64,000 bases of DNA from Phytophthora hibernalis (lineage: Eukaryota > Oomycota > Peronosporomycetes > Peronosporales > Peronosporaceae): assembly GCA_012656075.1 (NCBI GenBank), contig JAAKBF010000078.1, forward strand, positions 310,001-374,000. The letters are read 5' to 3'. The notes beneath the pieces are model-generated. The model searched no databases, had not been told where the DNA came from, and saw only the letters and a program-made list of their open reading frames with translations. Shown here piece after piece: positions 45,400-56,572 of the stretch (position 1 is the stretch's first letter; each line of letters starts with the position of its first letter). The position numbers were made by a program, and so were the translations under genes.

Positions 45400-47370
45400 T
45401 CACGTTGACATCTGAAGGCTGATGGCCTCCTCACGGTGACTGCTAACACGCGACGCCACAGTCTCGCCACTGGTAACACCACCTAATAGTTGGTCCTCGC
45501 AGAACTTTAGGGCCGAATCCGCGCTTGAGTAGAAGCTTTCCTGACCCGTGATCTCGTTCTTCACCAATACGTTGCGGATATCGGGAAGTGCGCCGGCGTA
45601 CAGGACAGTGATATTGTGGTTCCCGCAGTATTTCTGCAGGATCAAGAACGCACTCCGTGCAGCCGTAGCGTCCATCGCCGTGACACCCGTGAAGTCCATG
45701 ACGACGTACTCCGTCGGCACTGCGTCCGGGTCGGTCACTGGCGTTCCGTCCAAACACTCGATCAAGGGTTTGCGGTTTTCTTCGGGTGTGAGAGGCATGT
45801 CAGCGTCGCCGAGGTAGTTCGCGCCAACTTCATCGTCACAACCCGGTAGTTTCTTGCGGACGTACACGGACTTCTGTACTCCGTCGAGGATCTGCACCGA
45901 CGAACCGAAGAAGAGGAAGCCACTCAACTCGAAAAACACGATGACATCGCGCTTCTGCTCCAATTCTCTACGTTCATCCAGCGTGCGTGCTGAATCCGAC
46001 GATCTTGGCTGCCGACTCACCACAGGCAAACGCACGTAGCCCAGGAGGAAGTTGAGAATCGCAATGCCCACGCCGATGAGCATACCCACGTCAAGCGACA
46101 CGATGTTCACAGCCACGAACGTCATCCACAGCACCGCGTACTCGCGCAGTGACAACTTCTTGTACGTCAGCACTAGCCACTCGATCATGAGGTCAATAGC
46201 GATGAAGATGAGTGTGGCCGCGAAGAAGAAGCGTGGCACGTAGCTCATGACGGACACGGGCGCCAGCACGATGGCGAATTCGGAGATGATCACGCACACG
46301 CCCACGATGCGCGAGTTGGTCTTGGATCGGTACGTGAAGATGGTCTGCGAGAAGATGTAGGAGCCCGTGTATCCTCCCAGCAGACCACTAACGATGTTGG
46401 ACCAGCCAACCGTCTTGAGCTCATGATTGAAATCGAGCTTTTTACCCATGTCGAGCTCAATGGCGGCGATGTCCAGACACGACGAGAAGGCCACGATGAA
46501 CACCATGCCGATCCACGTCCCGAACTGTTTGGGAAGTTGGCCCCAGTGCACCTGAGAGAAGTCGAACAGGTTGAGCAGCTCCGAAATCGTTGCAGGGTCC
46601 TTGGCAGGGTCGATCCAGCCTCCGTCGCGTGCATCGTCCATGGAGATTCCACCCACTAGCATAATGAAGAAGAACACCACGGGCATGACCAGGATGGCAG
46701 CCGATAGGATGAACGAGTTGTCGTAGCGTTGGGATACAACAAGCAGGAACGCACCTCCCAGAATACCCGGAACACACAGCAGGACGTCGTGCGCGCTGTC
46801 GAAGACACTGATCATGGACTCGACGTTGTTGACGACCAGACCCGTGCACAGTGCAAGACCGGCGTACAAACAGAAGATACCAATAAAGGCCAGGTAGCCA
46901 CCGATCACCGGCATCGGCAGGTAGGATGCAAGTGCAGCCAGCTTCAGGCGTCCCATGACCACGAGACAGACACCCAACGATGCCGTGGCGATTCCGATTG
47001 TGACGATAGCAGTGGTCACCTTGGCCTCCACAGGTACGTCGTCGCCCAGTGAGTTGCAGATAGAGGTGGCCATGGTGCTGAGGAAGATGAGGCCGGCGTC
47101 TTGCACTTGTCCGATGGAGAACGGCAGCGAGCTCATGAGGGTGAACATGACTTGATGCACGACACTCGAGAAGATGACAAGCTTGGACAGGGCCGGCATG
47201 AAGTTTTCGAAGTCGCGGTGACTGAAGAGGATGACCGCGTAGCCGTACATGGTGGGGATGGTCAGGATGGAGTTGATGATGCCGTACATGATCGCATTGG
47301 TGTAGTGCGCCACTTGCTGGGGGTTGCCTTTTCTGGCGCCTGGTGTCATTTTGCCCTTGGTACTGAGCAT
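45400..47370 (-). CDS. SulP anion transporter with STAS domain, intact paralog
   Basis: A single uninterrupted frame of 656 residues from the ATG at 47370. The helices include TNAIMYGIINSILTIPTMYG, GRLKLAALASYLPMPVIGGY and VSGLLGGYTGSYIFSQTIFT, closely matching the transporter at 31,358-33,969. The STAS domain reads EYVVMDFTGVTAMDATAARS. It stops shortly after STAS (SHREEAISLQMST), so it lacks the cyclic-nucleotide-binding-like domain and the long N-terminal tail of its paralog. The two genes lie on the same strand about 11 kb apart, consistent with local duplication followed by separation or domain loss. Sulfate or a related anion is the likely substrate, but specificity cannot be read from sequence. 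Confidence 0.93.
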   Translation of the reverse strand: MLSTKGKMTPGARKGNPQQVAHYTNAIMYGIINSILTIPTMYGYAVILFSHRDFENFMPALSKLVIFSSVVHQVMFTLMSSLPFSIGQVQDAGLIFLSTMATSICNSLGDDVPVEAKVTTAIVTIGIATASLGVCLVVMGRLKLAALASYLPMPVIGGYLAFIGIFCLYAGLALCTGLVVNNVESMISVFDSAHDVLLCVPGILGGAFLLVVSQRYDNSFILSAAILVMPVVFFFIMLVGGISMDDARDGGWIDPAKDPATISELLNLFDFSQVHWGQLPKQFGTWIGMVFIVAFSSCLDIAAIELDMGKKLDFNHELKTVGWSNIVSGLLGGYTGSYIFSQTIFTYRSKTNSRIVGVCVIISEFAIVLAPVSVMSYVPRFFFAATLIFIAIDLMIEWLVLTYKKLSLREYAVLWMTFVAVNIVSLDVGMLIGVGIAILNFLLGYVRLPVVSRQPRSSDSARTLDERRELEQKRDVIVFFELSGFLFFGSSVQILDGVQKSVYVRKKLPGCDDEVGANYLGDADMPLTPEENRKPLIECLDGTPVTDPDAVPTEYVVMDFTGVTAMDATAARSAFLILQKYCGNHNITVLYAGALPDIRNVLVKNEITGQESFYSSADSALKFCEDQLLGGVTSGETVASRVSSHREEAISLQMST

Positions 47371-49199
47371 CAGCGAGTGTGAGGAGACTCGATGTTGGTT
47401 TTCCTGGTCTTCTCGCGCGTAATTGAAACCATGGATAGCTGGGACAGTCGAGAGATGTTACTGTTGCCATGAGCGACGGGGTCCATGTTTGATCGAATCG
47501 GGCGAGTCGAAGGACACTGCGAATATGATCCTTTGGTAAAAAGCAAAATCCAGAATGAGTACAGCTTGCGAACCAACCAGCAAAGCAATGGTTCATCGAC
47601 TAACCGGTTGACTCTTGCGGAGGCTTTTATGGTCTTCAAAAATACCATCAACATCAATTCTGGCTCTTCACGATCCATGAGCTACAAGTGTACAGCCTGT
47701 ATTATACGCAGATATTGTCCCAGTAAGGTCGTGAAGGTGAAGCATCTCCTTACAGGAAGCCAAATCTTTTGGTAATTTCGTGTTTTTCGCGTTGTCAATG
47801 CCTGTATAATAACGTTAGTCCCATGCTGACGATTATTCCGAGCACGTCTTTTGGTTGTCACCAAGGCATCTCACTTTTGAGTTTGTTATGGTAAGTGTAT
47901 ACACAGGACAGCGAGCAGCCGCCCTGCAAACCTGTCGATATTCGTGCCGTATTCGAGATGCACAGTCACTATTACTTCGAAGTATAAAGTACATGTACCG
48001 TATTAAGCAATACATAATATTAGTTTTGATTTTTTACATGGTATAATTTGGGCTTAACTTCAATAATAATTGATTTCGCTTCGATTACTGCAAAACTCCG
48101 CCTTTATTGATTTGTCACATGCACGAAATGCAAAGCACAACACGCAAGAAAAGCAGACCAGCCGTTTTACCGCAACTCGAAGATGAAGCCAAAGAGAAAA
48201 TAGTACTGGCACACAAAGGATAACACACAGTGGGGTGGGCGACGTGGTTGCAACCTAACACTGCACGTTCCCGCAGCGTCACGGCGAAGGCAGGGGCAGA
48301 GGCCCCCGCCGGAGACGAAAGCGTGAGGAGCAACACGTGAGGCCGGAGGTTCTATCTCTATATCGCGAGCGAAGCGAACCGCAGGAGCGCCCAGCCAAGC
48401 GCAGCGCGGCTGGTCATACATAAATTATTAGAGGTTTTTATGTCTTATCACGACGCAAGGTAGGTCAAAACAATACATTTGCCAAGTCAAATGATTTGCT
48501 GGGGAAATTACTGTTAATGCATGTGTTTACCGCCTTCTGTCGAAGCCAAATCGTCTGCCTCCGAGGCACTGCCTCGTCGCGTATTATTATATAATAAGCA
48601 TGTTCGTGATTCAGCTCTGTTTACGCGGCCCATGTACTGCACAGGCTGTATCCGAATACTGTACCTCACCACAACGTTGCTTCGGTGAGGCGCCCAAGGC
48701 GGCCCAACAACACCTGCATCGATGGTAGCCCCCAATAAGGTTCGCCTCTAATCTGACAACGAAATAGTACACGTACATGTATTTTAATAAAGCACTTCTC
48801 ACTGAAAATATTTAAGTTTTCTAGCCTTTCATAGGGGATAGCCGATCCCGATGTGGATACATGAGCTTCTGCCCAGGTACTGTACATGTACATGTTCTGA
48901 TACTTCTAGAGCATCTCCAGACTGGAGTCCAGTGGACATCCTTGCGGGATGCAAAGCCAAACTCCTGGTCCAGCTGCATTGCACCGGAAGTTCCGGCGGA
49001 ACTGGCGTTTATCAATACCGGTACTGTACAGTGTAGCGTCAAGTGAGGCATTGCTGCGCGTACCCGTACAGATTTATGCATATTGTACTGTATCGTACTT
49101 CTTCAAGTGCTATTGCATGTACATACCATGTGCAAGTATCTCGGGTAACGCCGTAGATGTATTAGTAAGTTTTGCTATTAATAATACTAATACGGTACG

Positions 49200-49560
49200 T
49201 CTGGAACGAAAATTGACCGAACCTTGGTTCCCCCGATTTTCCGCGAACCGGTAAAACCCCGCGAAGTTGGTTCGCGAGGTTTTACTGCTTCGTTGAGACT
49301 GTGCTGAGGGTCGCGAACACGTTTGAAACGCTCGAACCTTGCTCGATATAGCGACCTTCACTCTGAGCTACTGCAAGCATGACTGTCGAACCCGGCCCCC
49401 AAACGAACCTAAAAACCTGAACTGGCCAAATTGCTTCGCTGATTCTTAAGGTTTATCAAAGGTAGACGAAAAACCGTCAATCCAGGTTCGGTCGAAAGGG
49501 CAATCGAAACCGTGAACCTAAATTCGTAGGTTTCGCGCTTCGGGGACGAAGTTCGATCCA
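49200..49560 (-). repeat. Dispersed repeat, copy 2 (inverted relative to 41,380-41,600)
   Basis: Reverse-complement similarity to 41,380-41,600 in ordered blocks (see that entry). This copy is longer and includes a GTTCGCGAGG / CCCGCGAAG-rich end. No coding capacity seen. Confidence 0.6.
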
Positions 49561-49659
49561 GCTGAGCGTTCACGCGCGCTGTTCACATGTCAAGCTGGAT
49601 CAAGTGCATGCTGATCGGTATCAATAGTAAATTGGAAAAAACTTATTTTTGAGTCATTT

Positions 49660-50143
49660 GCGGCTATTTTTCTGAGTCAAGGGGTTAATTGTAAGCAGTA
49701 GGATTAATTGTAAAGCGTCCAGCTACTTTCTAAGCAGGATTCAGTTTCAGCGATAAATGAGTTCGCGTGGCTTTCAAAAGTAATATTTTCAGCTATATTG
49801 CGTTACAGGCGACCATGCTGGCAAAACTAAACCGCCGTTCAGTCGGGGTGGCAAGCGGTACTGGAACATTAAGTTACGAGGAATACGAGGAACTTGAGGA
49901 GATGACGCCGTTGGATGTTGAAGATTTAGCGATGGTAATCAGCTACTCCTTCCGAATGGGTCACAATGCTGGATCGTCAACTGTGCGCATAACGCCTATT
50001 TAGAGTATTACTACACAGTAATTAGAAAAAAGATACATAACTCCCAAAATACCAGAAACACTTGCATGGAAACTCTGACTCACAATTAATCCTATTGACT
50101 CACAATTAATCCACTTGCTTAGAAAATAGCCGACACCCCTTAG
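49660..50143. mobile_element. Candidate small inverted-repeat element with one short ORF
   Basis: The left arm (49,660-49,717) and the reverse complement of the right arm (50,083-50,143) share ordered modules: CGGCTATTTT, GGTTAATTGT / GGATTAATTGT, and AGGATTAATTGT. The arms are about 75 percent alike by eye. Between them an ORF from the ATG at 49814 encodes about 63 residues (LSYEEYEELEEMTPLDVEDL) with no known motif. No target-site duplication was identified, so the transposon call is tentative. Confidence 0.4.
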
Positions 50144-50449
50144 AAAGTAGCCGAAATGACACGACTAAGAAAATATACGCCAATGCCTTACAAATAATCC
50201 GCCCCTGTAGTAGATTGTTGCAATAATTAAGAGTTAAATCGCATGACGACAGTACCATAAAAACATTAAAAAATGCGACGAAGCAGGGAGACAAAGCAAA
50301 TCAGCACGCACGACTGCAGAGTCTGTACTGGTACATGTAGCACGTACGTGACGTAGCCCTGCCGTGAGCCTTGCCGTGCAGACACGTACGGTTGTACAGT
50401 TCGGAAATCCGGAGCTGATCGGTACCGATGTACTTGTCTTATTACAAGT

Positions 50450-50504
50450 AGTGACGCGAACCAGCCCCTAAGGGGCTGGTAACCAGCCGCTGGTTCGCGT
50501 CACT
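50450..50504. repeat. Perfect 16-bp inverted repeat forming a nested hairpin
   Basis: AGTGACGCGAACCAGC at 50,450-50,465 is matched by its exact complement at 50,489-50,504. A second palindrome, AGCCCCTAAGGGGCT, starts inside the left arm. It could be a cruciform, the fold of a transcript, or a collapsed pair of transposon ends. Confidence 0.75.
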
Positions 50505-51134
50505 GAGTCTGGTTAAATAGGAGCTAACGAAGCAATCTGATTGGTTATTGGCGTTTATAAAGATTCATATTCATAGACTCGATAGTTGATCAAGTTAAAT
50601 GGAAAAGGCCCCTACCATATGGTTTCCTCCAATTTAACTAAACCCGACGGACGAACCAGTTATTAAAATAACTCACATTGCCCCGCAGGGTCTGTAGGGG
50701 AGGCCCTATGTTATCGCTTTAAAAATTGGTACATGTGTGCCTGTTCACATACAGTAGGTCTGAAACCATAGTTAACGAAATTTCAACTCGCAGTAAGAAG
50801 CAGATGCTTCGAAATCGCAAAACTGCTAATGAACTGGATATTTTATTAAAAACATGTAGTCTGGTTCAGCCACTACGCTGCCAGACTCTAGCACCGAATT
50901 GTGGTTCTTGTCGGCATCGACAAGAACGGTAGTTTCTTGTAGTGAAGGAGTTCAGACAAGAGAAATACTTCCGATCTCGAGGAACGCGAGTTCGGGTTGC
51001 AGCTTGCCCGGTAGAGGAGTTCAGCTGTCTGTGATGTGGGCAAGCGCACAATTTGTAACAACAAACAAATACTTTAGTTTTCAAGTTTCAAGCAGCAGCT
51101 CAAGCAGTTAAGTACCTTTACCAGTCTTCCAACA

Positions 51135-53139
51135 ATGACCTCGACCACGTCCTCGGCTTCATCCAAGGGAGACCACCGATGCCAACTCCTTGTCTCGCAC
51201 CCCGACATCGCCAGAAATGGCTTCAAGTGCAGTGGCACATACGTCCAGCTCGACGCCGCTTCCACCATCGGTAAGTGACTCAGCCGTGGTTGGCCGTGCA
51301 CCACCCTGTCCACTTGCGGCTTCTTGGTGATGCTTCCTCCGAAGCCACTGTTCCGACTGCGGCCGATATTATCGTCGTTGACGAAGGCGAGGCCTCTCCG
51401 CAGCCGCCAGAACTGCGATGTCTTCAAGTCGTGCCAGTTCTCGCCTCCGTGCAAAGCAGGTAGCTCGCACGCTGCCAGCATCATTGTGAAAAGTCAAGTG
51501 GGAGGGACCCGTCAGTGGTGCGCCCCTTGCCGAGTCCCGCAAGAAGAAAAGGAAGACCGGCACCCCAGCAAAGGCCACTGCCCCATCCGTGCATGCCGCA
51601 CCGGACAGAGTGTTGGCGTCGCCGACACTTGACCAACGACCTGCCCAGTCTCTCGACCGATTGACCTCAAGTCCGGCGGCACCACGCGCTGAACCCAATG
51701 CAACTGTTGTCAACCCCGCGGTTGGCGATGACATTGAGGCAAGCTCCTTGTTCACAACCTCAGGGCCACTGGTCACCGTGATGCATACTGACGGGTCAAG
51801 CGAAGCTACAAGTGAACAGTAGCCATCCGTGGGCCCCTCCCAACCGCGCCACCCTTATACCGTTCTTCACACCATTCAACCTTGGCGACTTTGCACGCTC
51901 GTTTGTGTAGGACGAACCAACGATCGACATCGCCGTATCACCGCAGCTATCACTTGAGGGCAAAGTTGACATGCTGAACGACTTGTTTACCGAGCTACGC
52001 CGTGACTTGCAAGGAGACACAGGTGCAGCATAGGCAGTCGCAGCCCGAGCCACCAAGCGCGCCAGCATCTCCTGTGAGTAGCTGTGCCAGTATGCAACCC
52101 GCCTACAGATCCGATGCTGTACAGTCTATTGTGCCTCCACGATGTGGACCTTTCCACCTACCGGAAACCCGTCCGCCTTGTCACCGCTGCGCGAGCTTCC
52201 AGCTTCTCCGAGCGAGGGTGAAGGGAAAGTATTACCCGCCACAAGCTCATTAGCTCGCCGCAAACCGCATGTTCCGCGACCTGATCTCGGACCAAGGTAC
52301 GTGGCTATCGCCCATGTCATTCGTACTGCATATTTGAGAGGTCGAGTGTGTGCGATTCGATACGTCACCAGCTGTATTGATGGCGCTTTTCAGTGGCCGC
52401 CTCGGGTCGCGAGGATTAACTGTGATGCATTTTTGCCCACAATCAGAGATGGAGCATTTGCAGCAAGGGCCAACTTCTCCGCCGACTTTGGTGCTGTGGC
52501 AACCCTGCTGGTGACAGACGCGAGATGCCCGATCTACGAGAATTTTCTGGCGGCCATCGGTGGTTTAATTTTGTTCAGCGATGCACTTTGGCTCGACCAG
52601 GTCCGCCGACTGCAGTCACCTCTGAAGCGTTTTATCCAGGCGAACATGGAGAGAGACAATCATACACCTGAGGGTGTGAACGTGACGCTACTTTACGTGA
52701 ACCTGTTTCTTGGAAGGGCACTGACCCAATTGCTCGTGAACTCACCATACCGGTGGCGAGATTTCTGCGAAGCAGTCCGAGCTGTGGATTACCACAACCA
52801 AGACTGGCAATTCGCACTAAATGCACTTGCACTGTGCATGGCTACAACACCCCCACCATAACGACCGGCCCATCGCCGCCATCTCGCCGGGAAATTGTTG
52901 CGCCGCGCCGCGGTTCGACGTCTTTCCCGCCGATTATGCCGGAGCCAATCCAGAGATTAATTCCTCGTGACGCCGAAGGCCGTGAACCGTGCCTCCGGTT
53001 CCTCGCAGGTATGGTGGTAGCGCTGAGTGCTGTGACCACCCACCGCGGGAACGGCCGCCTATCACGAGACCTACAGAAGTACCTGGACCGCTACTACAAA
53101 CCTGAACGTCGCCAATTCAACCGCCGCCGTCACGAGTGA
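51135..53139 (+). pseudogene. DIRS element gag-like region
   Basis: From the ATG at 51135 (MTSTTSSASSKG) a Ser/Thr/Pro-rich stretch in shifting frames leads to a more structured segment at 52,142-52,861 (ENFLAAIGGLILFSDALWLD, LQSPLKRFIQANMERDN, LLYVNLFLGRALTQLL). Then come basic Pro-rich and Arg-rich sequences. This is the position and composition of the DIRS gag protein. No zinc knuckle seen. Confidence 0.5.
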
Positions 53140-53983
53140 GATGGCCGAGGCTATGCTAGTTCGTCGGTGCTTCGGTAAATATGCAATACCACTCTAAATA
53201 CATTACAGTTTGCTACTGCAAACGAACACACTATATCGTCCAGCCTAAGCCGGCGACCCTCTGTTCGTCCCATGCACGACCGTTTGGTCTCCGCGCCTTG
53301 TGCTGCGGCTGATGTCTGCCCGACAATGGAGACACGCAAAAAGGCACCCCATGGTCAATCAACACGTTGGAGTCGCCCCATGGTACGCTATCGTCGTCCG
53401 AGTCGCCCCAAGGCACTCTCGTGCAAATTCAGCAACGCGCCTCGACGGGTCCACATCACGGTGTACGTTTCAGCGTTATGACCCGCGCCGTTGTCGAGGC
53501 ACCCAACCAGCGACAGTCAGACAGCCATCGCAGACGTAACAGTTTGTGGGCCGAATGGCAGCGAACCTTTAATACCGCAGATACAACCATGCGGTTGCAC
53601 ACCGTGCCCGAAGTGCGCGTCGGCGTTCTGCTCCAAGCCATGTTATCACGACTCAGCTAGCGAGGAGCGCGGAAGCCCGGGCAGGACTATGAGAGCTAAT
53701 CCGCCTGCGTACCATCAACGCTGCACTGTGTACTGTAGGACTTTCCTTGCCGGCAGCGTCGCCGAAGACGTTTGCGGGGACACCCTCGCTTAACAAAGCG
53801 CTCCAAAGTGTGCTATCTGAGTTAGTACGTCGGACGGACATCAAACGTTCGCAGTTTGGCGAGCTCATGCGCGTCAGACTACCGATGACTATCTTCCGAA
53901 TAAGCATATGCTTTCCGACGTTATCCGCCGCGCCTGTGCGGGTTATCGACACCTCGACGCTTTAATGAAGACTGCCAAGTCGG

Positions 53984-55399
53984 GTGTTTGTGCGCCCCCT
54001 GCAGAACACGTTACCACGACAACAGTCTTATCAATTCAATCAAAAGTCCGCGGACGAACGGTACCTGGTTCTCATCAAACACATTCGCAAGCAGCAAGAC
54101 ACTTGGCGCTGTCTGGTTCTTGACCTGGACATTCAGAAACGTTGGCCAGAAGTGCACATAAGCCCGTTTGGTGTCGTGGCCAAAGGCAACGGCAATCCGC
54201 TCACCACCGGTAGGGTTAACCATGACCTTTCCTTCCCTGATGGTTTGTCAATTAATGATGTGACCGATACGGACAGCATTTGCACGCCCGAGTTTGAGAA
54301 TTGCGATACAATCGCCGCTGAGATCATCCATCAGCAGGACCAACATCCAGAGGCCGAGATTCGACTGCAGACAGGCGATGTGGCCTCTGCTTTCCGCAAT
54401 GTACCCATATCACGAGTACGTACCGTTTTGGTGGCCGTCTTGAGCTAGCCACTGCTGTGGTGATTGATACGGCTGTAGCATTGGGTTGGTCGGGCTCGCC
54501 TGCAAGTTACGGTATCCTTCGTAGAGCCATTGCGTACGTCCATGGTAACTCCGCAAACACCTACTGACCGACGGGTCCCTTTAACTACTATTGGGCGGAC
54601 GATCATATCAACGTTACCGCGGATATCAAAGACAAATGTAACAACCTGGAACACTCCCTAACAGTGCTCGTTCATGATGCTATCAACGAGGCCAAATTCA
54701 CGCCGTGGCGAACGCGACAGCAGGTTTTGGGCCTCGTCTTTTATTCTGTCGAGAAAACTGTGGCTATACCCGTCTCAAAAATAAGAAAGCTCGTGCCTGC
54801 GTTCAGTCCGCTCTGGCGCCAGACACTCTGAGCCGAACGGACTAGCGATCTCTTCTGGGCCGGCTGCGCCATGTAGCCACCGATCTGTCCGTCCCTTCAT
54901 CCAACGTCTACGCCAACAAGAACGCCCCTCCGACGGTGGCAACAAGTTCCGATCCCGAATGACATGAAAAGCAAGATCTTGTCTGTTGGTGTATCATTCT
55001 AGACTCGCCGGTGCTGAATGGGGTCCCTCTTTAATACTTTCAACAACCCTCCCTCCAGACCTGATTGTTGAGATGGATGCCTCTGACAGCGGCATCTGTG
55101 CTCTCGTTGTGGCAAACGCAGTGGTGCTAAACTATCGTTTCAGCCTCGCTGAGAAGCAACTCTTCGAATCAACGAAGACTGATCCAGCGGTGGGTTTCCA
55201 TATCAATTACGGGGAGCTACTGTCCTGTACGTTTGCTGTTCAGGCCTGGTTCGACAGTGGTGTACTTTCCGGATCGGTGGCTGCATGGCACCGGTGCATG
55301 TCTATTTCCGGATTGACAGCACGTCCACTGTGGCTTGGCAAAACAAAATGTCGCCATGCAACACTAGGCTCAAACCATTATCCGGCTTCTTGGGCATGA
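53984..55399 (+). pseudogene. DIRS element reverse transcriptase and RNase H
   Basis: RT blocks: PEVHISPFGVVAKGNGNPL, RVNHDLSFPDGLSINDV, LQTGDVASAFRNVPISRV (with the first catalytic Asp) and YYWADDHINVTADI (catalytic DD) near 54,590. RNase H follows: LIVEMDASDSGICALVVAN (catalytic Asp), HINYGELLSCTFAVQAW, and a shifted RIDSTSTVAWQNK-like segment. The phrases SPFGVV and HDLS.PDG.SIND are typical of DIRS-type RTs. A stop after VAVLS near 54,448 and several frame changes break the polyprotein. Confidence 0.7.
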
Positions 55400-55771
55400 T
55401 GAGTTAAAGTTTGGCCTCCAGTTTCGTCATCGCACGTGGCTGGCTCGGAGAATCGGATCGCTGACGCAGACTCTCGAATGAACAGCAGTCGAGTTATGGC
55501 TGCTCTATTTGATAAACTAACGCTTGGTTAGATGCCGATTACACCCCCTTCGGATGTTTCGGGTCAGGAGACGACTTGGCGTACTACATTCGGTGGCGGC
55601 AACAACATACACCAAGTACCTCAGCGCACTGAGATCCTGGCATTTGTTGTCTACCCGACGTGGAATCTAACCTTCGATAGTTGGGTACTCAACCGGTGAG
55701 CAGATCCAGTTTATTACCGACTTCATTATTCACGGTTTTCAGTACGGCTTCGGCTCGGGTCGACCTGTAGT

Positions 55772-56572
55772 ATGCTACACGATATCCTGCACTTCTTCCA
55801 CGCCGCGGCTCTCCGGTTACCCAGCGACCATCCACAAATACTCTTGTTACTAAAAGGGATCAACCGCCTCGACTCGCCCGTGCGTCACAAGGCACCGGTA
55901 TCTCTACAACTACTAGAGTACTGTTTTAGCTATCTCGATATGTCAAACCCTTCCGACCAAGCTCTCTGGGGTGGGGTGTCTGTCATTTTTCATCCTGCTT
56001 TGGCGCTCGGAAATTGTCACCGAAGGACAGATATTTTCGTGGTTTGCGCTTAAGACACAAGACATCGCCGTGTTAAACAGCTCTGGCGTTACTACAATCT
56101 TAGCTCACAAAGCTGAATCTGGACACATCCGCCTGAAAGGATCGAAAGCCAATCAACGTGGTATGTCGACGCTTCGAATGCTGAACCGTTCGGGTCACCG
56201 GTTTCTGCGCCCTGTGTTTGGGGCCTTTGCCTCCTCAAAGCACATCATGGTTTACCACAGAATATACCGGCGGTCGTGTTCTTCAACACAAGTGACAAGA
56301 TCGATTGCATCTCGTCGGGGAAGTTGACAAACTCGATCCGTCAAGCAGTATCTGGACTCGGAAAAAATCCTGCTGAATTCAGTGCATATTCGCTGCGAGC
56401 CGGAGGCGCAACCCACATGTACCGGACTGGCGTTGATGCGCTTACCATCCAGTTTCACGGACAATGGGCATCCGACATATTCAAGCAATACACAAGACTA
56501 TGCAAAGAATCCATGCAGGGACTCGCCACCAAGATCGTGTCTGCTTCAACGAGCATGCCCCGACTTCAGTGA
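55772..56572 (+). pseudogene. DIRS element tyrosine recombinase
   Basis: An N-terminal helical part (MLHDILHFFHAAALRLPSDH, LLLLKGINRLDSP) leads to the catalytic half. Its end reads AYSLRAGGATHMYRTGVDAL, then FHGQWASDIFKQYTRLCKES. The Arg of SLRAGGAT and the Tyr of FKQYTR fit the R..(H/W)..Y catalytic pattern, with GQWAS standing at the usual GRW/GHW position. Two frame changes (near 55,975 and 56,280) interrupt the copy. Confidence 0.7.

Larger units (their letters stand above)
47371..51134. other. Gene-poor region with several inverted-repeat elements
   Basis: No supported gene in 3.7 kb. A GC-rich block lies at about 48,210-48,420, TACATGTA occurs at about 47,990, 48,775, 48,884 and 50,332, and the repeat structures at 49,200, 49,660 and 50,450 are listed separately. 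Short open frames here lack any recognisable motif. Confidence 0.5.
51135..56572 (+). mobile_element. DIRS-type retrotransposon (tyrosine recombinase, RT, RNase H), degenerate
   Basis: Plus-strand order is gag-like region, reverse transcriptase, RNase H, tyrosine recombinase. This is the DIRS order, which integrates through a recombinase rather than a DDE integrase. Stops and frame changes occur throughout, so this copy is inactive. I did not find the split or inverted terminal repeats, so the outer limits are those of the coding region only. Confidence 0.75.

Noticed and set aside
46457..47596. 379-residue minus-strand open frame in another phase
   Set aside because: Out-of-frame shadow of the intact SulP paralog, which explains the same DNA with conserved helices.
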